From positions 1 through 7,196 of the forward strand of contig DKXQ01000024.1 of the NCBI GenBank assembly GCA_002493085.1: a DNA stretch of 7,196 nt, written 5' to 3'. Positions 1 to 6,248 of the stretch are shown piece after piece. Numbering within the stretch: position 1 is the first letter of the stretch; each line of letters begins with the position of its first letter. A model generated the notes under the pieces. It did no database searches and was not told where the DNA came from. It saw nothing but the letters and a program-made list of their open reading frames with translations. The translations under genes were made by a program, and so were the position numbers. This DNA is from Lachnoclostridium sp. UBA7122. GTDB taxonomy: Bacteria > Bacillota > Clostridia > Lachnospirales > Lachnospiraceae.

Positions 1-40
1 TTAATTTTATGAGGTTATCCTGTCGAACTTATCACTTTAG

Positions 41-69
41 TTGACAAATTCATTTTTATAGGATATACT
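41..69 (+). promoter_or_regulatory. Sigma-A-type promoter for the tRNA-Thr gene
   Basis: A perfect -35 hexamer TTGACA (41-46) is followed after 17 bp by TATACT (64-69), one base off the -10 consensus. Transcription would start near position 76 and give a precursor leader of about 55 nt before the mature tRNA at 131. This is the strongest consensus promoter in the window, as expected for a stable RNA gene. A 7-bp inverted repeat, ATCACTT (31-37) and AAGTGAT (82-88), brackets it and may be chance. Confidence 0.8.
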
Positions 70-130
70 ATAACACGTTATAAGTGATGTATTTACTCTG
101 ATAGCGGACTGCCAGGGTTATATATAATCT

Positions 131-203
131 GCTGAAATAGCTCAGCTGGCAGAGCACTTCACTCGTAATGAAGGGGTCGTGGGTTCGAGTCCCATTTTCA
201 GCT
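131..203 (+). tRNA. tRNA-Thr (anticodon CGT)
   Basis: A full cloverleaf can be drawn by hand. The acceptor stem is 131-137 with 196-202 (7 of 7 pairs), the D-stem is GCTC 140-143 with GAGC 152-155, and the anticodon stem is CTTCA 157-161 with TGAAG 169-173. The seven-base loop 162-168 carries CGT at 164-166, which reads ACG codons (threonine). The T-stem is 179-183 with 191-195 and its loop is TTCGAGT. The first acceptor pairs G1-C72 and C2-G71 and the anticodon bases G35 and U36 agree with known threonine identity elements. The discriminator base is T203. The 3' CCA is not encoded, because TAG follows, so it must be added after transcription. The gene stands alone between its own promoter and terminator. 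Confidence 0.97.
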
Positions 204-256
204 TAGATGGATTATAGCAATCCAATGTGCTTTAACCGGTTGAAATAATTTAAATT

Positions 257-319
257 AAAATGCCTTTTTATTGACTATATTATTTTAAATTTCTTTGTAG
301 TCAATTAAGAGGCATTTTT
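257..319 (+). terminator. Long-stem intrinsic terminator after the tRNA
   Basis: Positions 257-277 pair with 298-318 over 21 positions, with one T-T mismatch (269/306) and one G-T wobble (266/309). The loop is about 20 nt and AT-rich. The right arm runs into TTTTT and then an AT-rich tail containing another TTTT. The opposite strand also gives a T-rich run after the stem, so it could stop transcription from either side. The stem is longer than most intrinsic terminators need. The stretch from 204 to 534 holds no gene; apart from this structure it holds only the leader of the next gene. Confidence 0.8.
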
Positions 320-534
320 AATATTTTGTTCACTGCAAAAGGAAATGTATCAGCCAGGGCAGCTAAAAAGCACAAAAAAACAATAACAAAAAAAGGCTGG
401 CAGATGGAGGATATTTTTTACCGTTGTAAAACTTAAAAAAGTTTTAAGATTGCTATGCCGCTATTGTCTTTATATTTTTAATGTGATAAGCTTTGCTTAT
501 TAAGCAGGTTTTGGTATAGAAAGGGGAAATTATT
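320..534 (+). other. Non-coding leader upstream of the CotH-like gene
   Basis: No convincing coding sequence is present; the longest ATG frame I found, starting at 404, gives only ten residues and lacks a ribosome-binding site. Two small hairpins are visible: AAAACTT (428-434) with AAGTTTT (439-445) around an AAAA loop, and an 8-bp stem 484-491 with 495-502 around a TTT triloop. The second lies about 20 nt upstream of the ribosome-binding site. No promoter stands out; weak candidates are TGCTAT near 451-456 with no good -35, and TTGTCT at 464-469 with a poor -10. The gene is probably transcribed from somewhere in this stretch, but the start cannot be placed. Confidence 0.4.
521..526 (+). promoter_or_regulatory. 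Ribosome-binding site fixing the start of the CotH-like gene
   Basis: AAGGGG lies 8 bases before the ATG at 535. The alternative ATG at 562 (MKKL) has only AT-rich sequence before it and no Shine-Dalgarno match, so the first ATG is preferred although both would give a usable signal peptide. Confidence 0.7.
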
Positions 535-3285
535 ATGGGTTTTAAGCGTGTAAAAAATTATATGAAAAAACTTGTGCTATGTATTATTATTTCTTTCTCA
601 ATGTTATCAGGACTGGTGGGAAACATACCAGTCCATGCAGATGAAAAAGCTGCTGTGGATAAAGGCGCTGCTGCACCAGCTGGCACACCATCGCCATCAC
701 CATCTGCCAGTCCAAAAGAAACAAATGACAGTACAGACAAACAGGATATAGTAAAGCTTCTGGATGAAAAGAAGTTTATAGTTTCCAATTCTAAAGTAAA
801 CATGACAGCAGATAAAAAAGGAACAGGTGTGCTTATAAAGGGAAGCAGCCAGGATATTGCTGAAAGTGTATTTTCTTTTACAGATGAGATTGATTTCGGA
901 GCAAAGGAAGCTGCTTATATTGTTGCAGACGGGCTTGCTGCTAAGAAAAAGAAGGTTAATTTAGAGTTCTATCTTGATAGTGATGCAAAACCTTTTGTTT
1001 CATTGAAGCTTAACTGCCAGAAGCGTAAAGACTTCTGGAATTATTCAAAGAATGTATGCCAGGATATTAAAGATGTTAAAATTACAGGAAAACATAAGAT
1101 TTCCTTTAAGGTTGTTACAGAAGAAAAAGCCAATGTCACTTTACTGATGAGAAGTATATTTTTTATGAAAAGCAGTATTCCTATGGTAAGTTTTGATATT
1201 GATGAGTCAGAAGGCTCAATTGCAGAAATGAATGGTGATTCTTCACATAATTCAGAGTGTTATGGTAAAGTGTCAGTTATTGTCCCAGATGGTTATAAGT
1301 CTGAATATTCTAATAAAAAGACTGAATCAGGCACATATGACCTTGAATATTTAAGAGGCAGGGGCAATTCAACATGGTATTCCAGTAAAAAGCCTTATAA
1401 GTTTAAGCTTGCTAAGAGCACAGACTTCTTTGGAATGGGCAAAAATAAGCACTGGATTCTGCTTGCTAATTATTATGATGCATCAATGCTGCGCAATAAG
1501 CTGACTTTCTGGCTTGGAGATGAAATGGGCATGAAGTATACACCACAGTGCGTATTTGTTGACCTGGTATTAAATAACCAGTATCTTGGGAGTTATTATC
1601 TGTGTGAACAGATACGTGTAGGCAAGAGCCGTGTTAATATTGATGACCTTGAAGCGGATGAAGCTTCTAAAAATATTACCACTGGGTCCGCAATTACAGG
1701 AGGGTATCTGCTTGGGATGTCGCCTTATACAGAAAATGATGAACAGGGACAGATATTTGATACAGAGAGGGGCAACCGTTTTGTAATAGAGAGCCCGGGG
1801 TTTGATGATTATTTTAATGAAGCCCAGTATAACTATATTGCCGGGTATATGCAAAAGACAGAGGATGCTATATATGGCAAGGATTTTAAAGACGCTGATG
1901 GTAAGCACTATACGGATTATATGGATATAGATGCTGCAGCTGACTATTACTGGGTGCAGGAGATATCAAGCAATGGTGATGCATATGGCTCTTCAAGCAC
2001 TTATCTGTATAAAGAGAGGAACGGCAAACTGTTCTGGGGACCTCTCTGGGATTTTGACTATGTTGCATGGGGAGATACTGATACTAATACAAAGGGCTTT
2101 AGCAAGATAGCTTCAACATGGTTTGAAAGGCTTATGCAGGATAAAACATTTGCCAGGAAGCTTATAGCAAGGTGGCCGGCATTTAAAGAAAAGCTTCTTT
2201 CTGCATCCAGGGATGGAGGAAAGATTGATGAATATGCGGCAGAGTTAGCTGAATCACAGAAGGCAAATTATAATGTCAATGAAATATACGGTGAAATATG
2301 GGATATGGATATTGATATTATAATAGGTGGAGCAGAACATGCAGAGGTGGCTGCTAAAGAAGAAGAAGCTCCTGTCCAGAGCAGGACATTTGAAAGTGAA
2401 GTAGAACGTCTGAAACAGTGGATTAATGACAGGGTTGCCTGGATAGATGAGAATGTAAAGTCTCTTGAACCTGTTGAACACAAGATAACATATATGTCTG
2501 ACGGCAAAGTATATAAAGAGGATATATATACCAGCAACAGCAGAACTGGAATTGTACTGCCTGAACCTCCTGTAAAAAAAGGGTATAAGTTTAAAGGCTG
2601 GTACACTAAGACAAAGAAAAATGGCAAAAAGCAGGAAAATTATATAGAGGCTGGCACTAATATAAATAAAGATACAGTACTATATGCCAAATGGGTTGAT
2701 AAGAAAAAACTGGTTGAAGCAGCTAAGATTTCATTTGCCAGGAAAGAATTTTATTTTTATACATATGATGTAGCATATCTGCCTGTGTATACGGTTCCAT
2801 TTAATGCGGAAATGCCAGATGTGGATTATAAAAGCAGTGATGAAACTGTGATAAAATTAACAGAGGATGCAGATACTGGGAAAAAGGCATTTGCAGCATT
2901 CAAGAAAGGTGATGCAACAATTACGGCAACTACTAAAAATGGTTTAAAAGCCTCTTGTGTAGTACATGTTATTGGCTATGATGATAATATAAATGCTAGT
3001 GTAACATCTGGGATTTCATTAAGCAAAGAAAAAATAACTTTAAAGCCAGGCGCTTATTCCAGAATCACACCTGAAAGTGATTTTGATAAAGTACCTTATA
3101 TGGATTATATATATGTTTCATCAGATGAATCAATAGCAGAGGTTAATAAAGCCGGATATGTTTATGCAAAGAAAGCGGGTACTGCTTATATAGCTATAAC
3201 TAATGACAGGACTAATGAAATAAAATTCTGTAAAATTACTGTAAAAGGCAAAGATAAAACTGGCAGGAAAAATAAAAAGAAGTAA
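535..3285 (+). CDS. Secreted CotH-family kinase with InlB-type repeat and Ig-like domains
   Basis: The 916-residue product starts with a signal peptide: basic residues 4-12, hydrophobic 13-33 and a likely cut after VHA (35). A Pro/Ser-rich linker (47-60) and an unrecognised beta-rich region (about 70-215) follow. The CotH domain spans about 215-640. Its signatures are GRGNSTW (275-281) with lysines near 286-291, WILLANYYDASMLRN (307-321), LGSYYLCEQ (351-359), N480/D482 and WDFD (505-508). In characterised CotH proteins the last two regions supply catalytic and metal-binding aspartates; the exact residue match here is inferred. Residues 649-720 resemble a Listeria-Bacteroides repeat (GYKFKGWY, LYAKW). 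About 728-813 and 824-903 resemble bacterial Ig-like (Big2) modules. The tail is lysine-rich, with no LPXTG. CotH proteins of Bacillus spores phosphorylate coat proteins; this export signal suggests an extracellular or wall-associated role. The substrate is unknown. It is likely monocistronic, ending at 3304-3343. Confidence 0.88.
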   Translation: MGFKRVKNYMKKLVLCIIISFSMLSGLVGNIPVHADEKAAVDKGAAAPAGTPSPSPSASPKETNDSTDKQDIVKLLDEKKFIVSNSKVNMTADKKGTGVLIKGSSQDIAESVFSFTDEIDFGAKEAAYIVADGLAAKKKKVNLEFYLDSDAKPFVSLKLNCQKRKDFWNYSKNVCQDIKDVKITGKHKISFKVVTEEKANVTLLMRSIFFMKSSIPMVSFDIDESEGSIAEMNGDSSHNSECYGKVSVIVPDGYKSEYSNKKTESGTYDLEYLRGRGNSTWYSSKKPYKFKLAKSTDFFGMGKNKHWILLANYYDASMLRNKLTFWLGDEMGMKYTPQCVFVDLVLNNQYLGSYYLCEQIRVGKSRVNIDDLEADEASKNITTGSAITGGYLLGMSPYTENDEQGQIFDTERGNRFVIESPGFDDYFNEAQYNYIAGYMQKTEDAIYGKDFKDADGKHYTDYMDIDAAADYYWVQEISSNGDAYGSSSTYLYKERNGKLFWGPLWDFDYVAWGDTDTNTKGFSKIASTWFERLMQDKTFARKLIARWPAFKEKLLSASRDGGKIDEYAAELAESQKANYNVNEIYGEIWDMDIDIIIGGAEHAEVAAKEEEAPVQSRTFESEVERLKQWINDRVAWIDENVKSLEPVEHKITYMSDGKVYKEDIYTSNSRTGIVLPEPPVKKGYKFKGWYTKTKKNGKKQENYIEAGTNINKDTVLYAKWVDKKKLVEAAKISFARKEFYFYTYDVAYLPVYTVPFNAEMPDVDYKSSDETVIKLTEDADTGKKAFAAFKKGDATITATTKNGLKASCVVHVIGYDDNINASVTSGISLSKEKITLKPGAYSRITPESDFDKVPYMDYIYVSSDESIAEVNKAGYVYAKKAGTAYIAITNDRTNEIKFCKITVKGKDKTGRKNKKK

Positions 3286-3303
3286 AACCAATAAAAAACA
3301 AAA

Positions 3304-3343
3304 AATATGGGGATAACCATAATGGTCTGGTTATCCCTATATT
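3304..3343. terminator. Bidirectional terminator between convergent genes
   Basis: A 16-bp stem, 3304-3319 with 3328-3343, contains only one G-T wobble (3309/3338) and closes an 8-nt loop. On the minus strand the stem is followed by TTTTTT-G-TTTTTT, a near-ideal release tract for the SpoIID-like gene. On the plus strand the right arm ends in ATATTT, so it can also serve the CotH-like gene, whose stop codon lies 18 bases before the stem. Confidence 0.85.
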
Positions 3344-3368
3344 TATGCCAAAGAAGAACATATTCTGG

Positions 3369-4166
3369 CTATACGATTTCTGCAATGCGGCTTACACCGA
3401 CAAATATTTCTGATATTTTATACCATGTCGGGAAGTTGACAACACCTGTCTGAGGCAGGTTAAACACCTTTTGGAATACACGTACTGCTTCGGCTGTCCT
3501 TTCACCATATATGCCATCAGATGTAATTTTAGGAATCAAGGGGTATGCTTTTGATATTACATTTAACTGGTCCTGCATCTGTTTGACTTTGCTGTTACTT
3601 GAGCCTATCGTGAGTTCAAAGCCAGGCCATGAAGACGGAACGCCTGATATTTCCTCAGAAGTGTTGATGTATATTGAACTGCCATAAAATGTCCTTAGTA
3701 TTTCAATGGCGGAGTACCCCTGGTCACCTAAGTATTTGGAATCCCACTGGCGCATCCAGTTTGGACAGGATACCTGACGGCCATCACAATACTGTGTGAA
3801 TAAAGGCTGTGATACGTTTGGCTTGGAAAGGTAATTAGCAAAAATAGTATCAACAGCACGTGATATGCTGTCGAATATGTTGCGTCCAGGAATCCACTTC
3901 TGGTCATAAGCGGTAGAAGATGTAATTGTAAAGTCATAACCTTTGCTGCGGTACCATTCTGTGTATACACGGTTTAAAGTTATAGACTGGATGGCAAGTA
4001 TATTGGCAAATATAGTTGCCTCAGGCCATGTAGCATAAATTTCGCTTGAAGCTACATTTTTGATGTAATCTTTGTATTTGATATAATAATTTTTAGCATT
4101 ACTGTCAGATGGAGGCCCATCATGGACTATTATATATTCGGGGGATGGTGTTTGTTATAAAAACAT
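3369..4166 (-). pseudogene. SpoIID-like and peptidoglycan-binding protein, start region broken
   Basis: Reading minus from ATG at 4166-4164, the frame gives M-F-L, then TAA (4157-4155), then 261 sense codons to TAG at 3371-3369. Numbered from that ATG, residues 10-167 resemble a SpoIID-type lytic transglycosylase domain. DYIKNVASSEIY (33-44) places E42 at the family's catalytic glutamate, followed by NRVYTEWYRSKGYDF and QYCDGR (125-130). Residues 186-250 form a PG_binding_1 domain (DGIYGERT, AVRVFQ). SpoIID proteins cut glycan strands lacking stem peptides; family relatives I recall start just before this TPSPEY segment, so little protein is missing. No ATG, GTG, TTG or CTG occurs in frame from the stop to M138, and no good ribosome-binding site precedes the ATG. 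The rest of the frame is undamaged and has a strong terminator, so the lesion is recent, a base-call error, or the gene uses an unusual start. Homopolymer miscounts would not restore the frame. Confidence 0.72.
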
Positions 4167-4174
4167 GCTATAAT
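4166..4174 (+). promoter_or_regulatory. Extended -10 promoter for the three-gene operon
   Basis: TGCTATAAT (4166-4174) is a perfect extended -10 element (TGnTATAAT). There is no good -35 at 16-18 bp upstream, which is usual for extended -10 promoters. Transcription would start near 4181 and leave a leader of about 48 nt before the ATG at 4229. The element overlaps the first codon of the minus-strand SpoIID-like frame. Confidence 0.65.
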
Positions 4175-4199
4175 ACTATCCAATAACAGCACAGGGCAA
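4170..4199 (-). promoter_or_regulatory. Possible opposing promoter sharing the same -10 region
   Basis: On the minus strand TTGCCC (4199-4194) and TATTAT (4175-4170) are separated by 18 bp, matching 4 of 6 and 5 of 6 consensus bases. The predicted start near 4163 falls at the edge of the ATG of the SpoIID-like frame, so this promoter would give a transcript with no leader and no usable start codon. The matches are modest and the element may be silent. Confidence 0.3.
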
Positions 4200-4228
4200 T
4201 AGTCTTTTTAAAGAAAGGTTTTATTTTA

Positions 4229-5578
4229 ATGGAAAATGATAATAAAAAGAATTATAGCAGTTTAACTGGCACTGTTAATGAAAGGCATAAGAGACAAAAG
4301 ACCAGAAGGACAAAAAAAACAAACTGGCAGAAACTTGACAATACAGCTAATCTTTTTCCTGCTATTGCTACACATACTATGACGAATGTATACAGAATAT
4401 CGGTTGATTTAGATGAAGATATTGACAGGGCTGTATTACAAAAGGCGCTTGATATGGTTCTGCCAGATTTTGACACGTTTAATGTCCATATGAGAAGGGG
4501 TGTTTTCTGGTATTATTTTGAAACTAATAATAAAAAACCTCCGCTTGTTGAAAAAGAGAGTGACTATCCATGCAGGTATATTGAACCATATGCCAATAAT
4601 AACTATCTTTTCAGGGTAACATACTATAAAAAAAGGATTAACCTTGAAGTATTCCATGTTTTAGCCGATGGCATGGGAGGGATTAACTTCCTGCGTGAAC
4701 TTGCATACCAGTATCTGAGGCTTAAGCATCCAGAAATTGCAAAAGAAGAGCGTGATGGCCTGTCTGATGCAACATCACTTAATACAGAAGACAGCTATTT
4801 AAAGAATTACAGAAAGAGCCATGCCAAAGGTTATAAGACAGCACGTGCTTTTGAGGTTAAAGGTGAGAAGCTTCTGGCTGGTGCACTTGGTGTAATACAT
4901 GGCATTATGCCATTAGATGATATTAAAAAAGTGTGCAAGGGGTTTGATGCCAGCATTAATGAGTATCTTGTAGGAGTTATGACATACTCGGTTTACTGTG
5001 AATGTCTGCACAGGCAGCCATGTACTAAACCTGTCGTTACCTGCGTGCCTGTAAATCTAAGACCATACTTTAATTCAATGACTACACGGAATTTTTTTGT
5101 TATGGTGAGTGCGCTGTTTGAAGCTGACAGGGATGATTATACATTTGAGGAGGTCCTTTTAAAAGTAAAGAACAGCCTTAGGAGCCAGATAAATAAAGAA
5201 AATCTTGAAAAACTGTTTTCGTATAATGTATCTAACCAGAAAAATTTATTATTGCGGTTTGTACCATTTGTCATTAAGAAACTTGCGATGCGGTTTGTGT
5301 ACAGGTCATCTGCAAGGGCAGGGACTACTACACTTACAAATATAGGAAGTGTAGAGATTGATGATGCATACAGGGATTATATCAGGCGTTTTTCTACTAT
5401 GATATCTGTATCTACAGGACAGAATATTAAGGGAGCTGTAGTTTCTTATAATGGGGAACTGGTTTTTACATTTGCATCAACACTGGCAGATGTATCTATA
5501 CAAAAGCATTTTTTTAATCTGCTTGCAAAACATGGCATACAGGTAACAATAGAAAGCAATGGGGTGTATTATGAATAA
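4229..5578 (+). CDS. HxxxDG acyltransferase of the condensation/alcohol acetyltransferase superfamily
   Basis: The 449-residue product carries FHVLADGMGG, placing H143, D147 and G148 in the HxxxDG motif of CoA-dependent acyltransferases and condensation domains, where the histidine is the general base. The first histidine of the fuller HHxxxDG form is replaced by F142. VPVNLRPYF (273-281) and TNIGSV (370-375) are the sort of conserved strands seen in the C-terminal half of PapA5 or alcohol-acetyltransferase-like enzymes. The length fits a stand-alone two-lobed enzyme. The first 35 residues are strongly basic (RHKRQKTRRTKK around 19-30) and probably unstructured; no signal peptide or membrane segment is present, so it acts in the cytoplasm or at the inner membrane face. 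AGAAAGG lies 10 bases before the ATG. It is the first gene of an operon with a membrane protein and an esterase. The acyl donor and acceptor are unknown. Confidence 0.8.
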   Translation: MENDNKKNYSSLTGTVNERHKRQKTRRTKKTNWQKLDNTANLFPAIATHTMTNVYRISVDLDEDIDRAVLQKALDMVLPDFDTFNVHMRRGVFWYYFETNNKKPPLVEKESDYPCRYIEPYANNNYLFRVTYYKKRINLEVFHVLADGMGGINFLRELAYQYLRLKHPEIAKEERDGLSDATSLNTEDSYLKNYRKSHAKGYKTARAFEVKGEKLLAGALGVIHGIMPLDDIKKVCKGFDASINEYLVGVMTYSVYCECLHRQPCTKPVVTCVPVNLRPYFNSMTTRNFFVMVSALFEADRDDYTFEEVLLKVKNSLRSQINKENLEKLFSYNVSNQKNLLLRFVPFVIKKLAMRFVYRSSARAGTTTLTNIGSVEIDDAYRDYIRRFSTMISVSTGQNIKGAVVSYNGELVFTFASTLADVSIQKHFFNLLAKHGIQVTIESNGVYYE

Positions 5579-6236
5579 ATGTAAAAGGTGTGGTGTAACT
5601 ATCAATGATGAAACATCCCGCTGTCTTTTCTGCGGAATGGTACTGTCTGGCGATGGCACTGGGACAGAAGATATTTATCCTGATATCAGGAAAAAGACAC
5701 GGTTTCTCAAAAGATTTATAAATATTGCCAGTTACTTTGCAGTAGTGCTGGAAATATTTTTAATAGTATTAAATTATTATAATTATTCAGGAATAAAATG
5801 GTCAGTTATAACAGGCGGCGCAATATTTTATATGATACTGACGCTGCAGTATACTGTAAATAAAAGGAATGGCCATATTATAAAGATATTTGTGCAGATG
5901 CTTGGGGCGATGCTTCTTGTAGTTGTAATAGATTTTGCACTGGGCTTTAGCGGATGGTCATTTAATATAGGCATACCATTAATTATCCTGCTGTTGGATG
6001 TTGTAATACTGATATGCATGGTTATCAACCACGAAAACTGGCAGACGTATCTTTTAATGCAGGTTTTTACAATTATAATGAGTATTATCCATATGGTGTT
6101 GTATCTGGCTGGCAGGGTAACAGGGCCTGTGATTCCATGGGTGACATTTGGAGTTTCTACAGTAATTTTTACATCTTGTCTCGTAATAGGCGGTAAAAAG
6201 GCAGAAAACGAATTAAAACGGAAATTTTATATTTAA
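5571..6236 (+). CDS. Zinc-ribbon integral membrane protein, unknown function
   Basis: The 221-residue product opens with a zinc ribbon, C4-x2-C7 and C18-x2-C21, followed by a charged linker and about six hydrophobic segments near 49-68, 77-95, 103-126, 132-152, 159-180 and 187-208. The tail is lysine-rich. This plan resembles a Firmicutes family of unknown function that I believe is called DUF6320; that name is from memory. The ATG at 5571 is chosen because it puts the ribbon directly at the N-terminus and has GGGG at 5561-5564 in front. An ATG at 5559 would add four residues. The start overlaps the stop of the preceding gene (ATGAATAA), which predicts translational coupling and a close working link with the acyltransferase. 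It could be a scaffold, transporter or membrane anchor; no catalytic motif is visible. Confidence 0.75.
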   Translation: MNKCKRCGVTINDETSRCLFCGMVLSGDGTGTEDIYPDIRKKTRFLKRFINIASYFAVVLEIFLIVLNYYNYSGIKWSVITGGAIFYMILTLQYTVNKRNGHIIKIFVQMLGAMLLVVVIDFALGFSGWSFNIGIPLIILLLDVVILICMVINHENWQTYLLMQVFTIIMSIIHMVLYLAGRVTGPVIPWVTFGVSTVIFTSCLVIGGKKAENELKRKFYI

Positions 6237-6248
6237 CAGGAGGGCATA

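Noticed and set aside
123..128. TATAAT directly before the tRNA
   Set aside because: It lies three bases before the mature tRNA, so transcription from it would start inside the tRNA, and no fitting -35 exists. The 41-69 promoter is far better.
131..203. tRNA as an integration site for a mobile element
   Set aside because: No integrase gene and no repeat of the tRNA 3' end is seen in the rest of the window.
351..400. CAGCC/GGCTG inverted repeat as a riboswitch or attenuator stem
   Set aside because: Only five base pairs form across a loop of about 39 nt, with no conserved core of a known riboswitch and no terminator before the gene.
676..714. Repetitive CCA/TCN codons as a possible tandem repeat
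   Set aside because: This is simply the Pro/Ser-rich linker that follows the signal peptide; the units are too short and irregular for a meaningful repeat.
1570..2627. Minus-strand open frames of 60 to 119 codons inside the CotH-like gene
   Set aside because: They are shadows of a strongly supported plus-strand gene, have no ribosome-binding sites and encode no recognisable motifs.
3728..3970. 80-codon minus-strand frame beginning with MYTQNG
   Set aside because: It runs out of frame across the SpoIID-like sequence, which carries the recognisable motifs in the other frame.
5559..5570. Earlier ATG for the zinc-ribbon membrane protein
   Set aside because: It would add only four residues ahead of the cysteine motif. 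The ATG at 5571 has GGGG at a better distance and gives the usual ATGA-type overlap, though the earlier start cannot be excluded.
6014..6196. 60-codon plus-strand frame inside the membrane-protein gene
   Set aside because: It overlaps the membrane segments of the real gene in another frame and has no ribosome-binding site.
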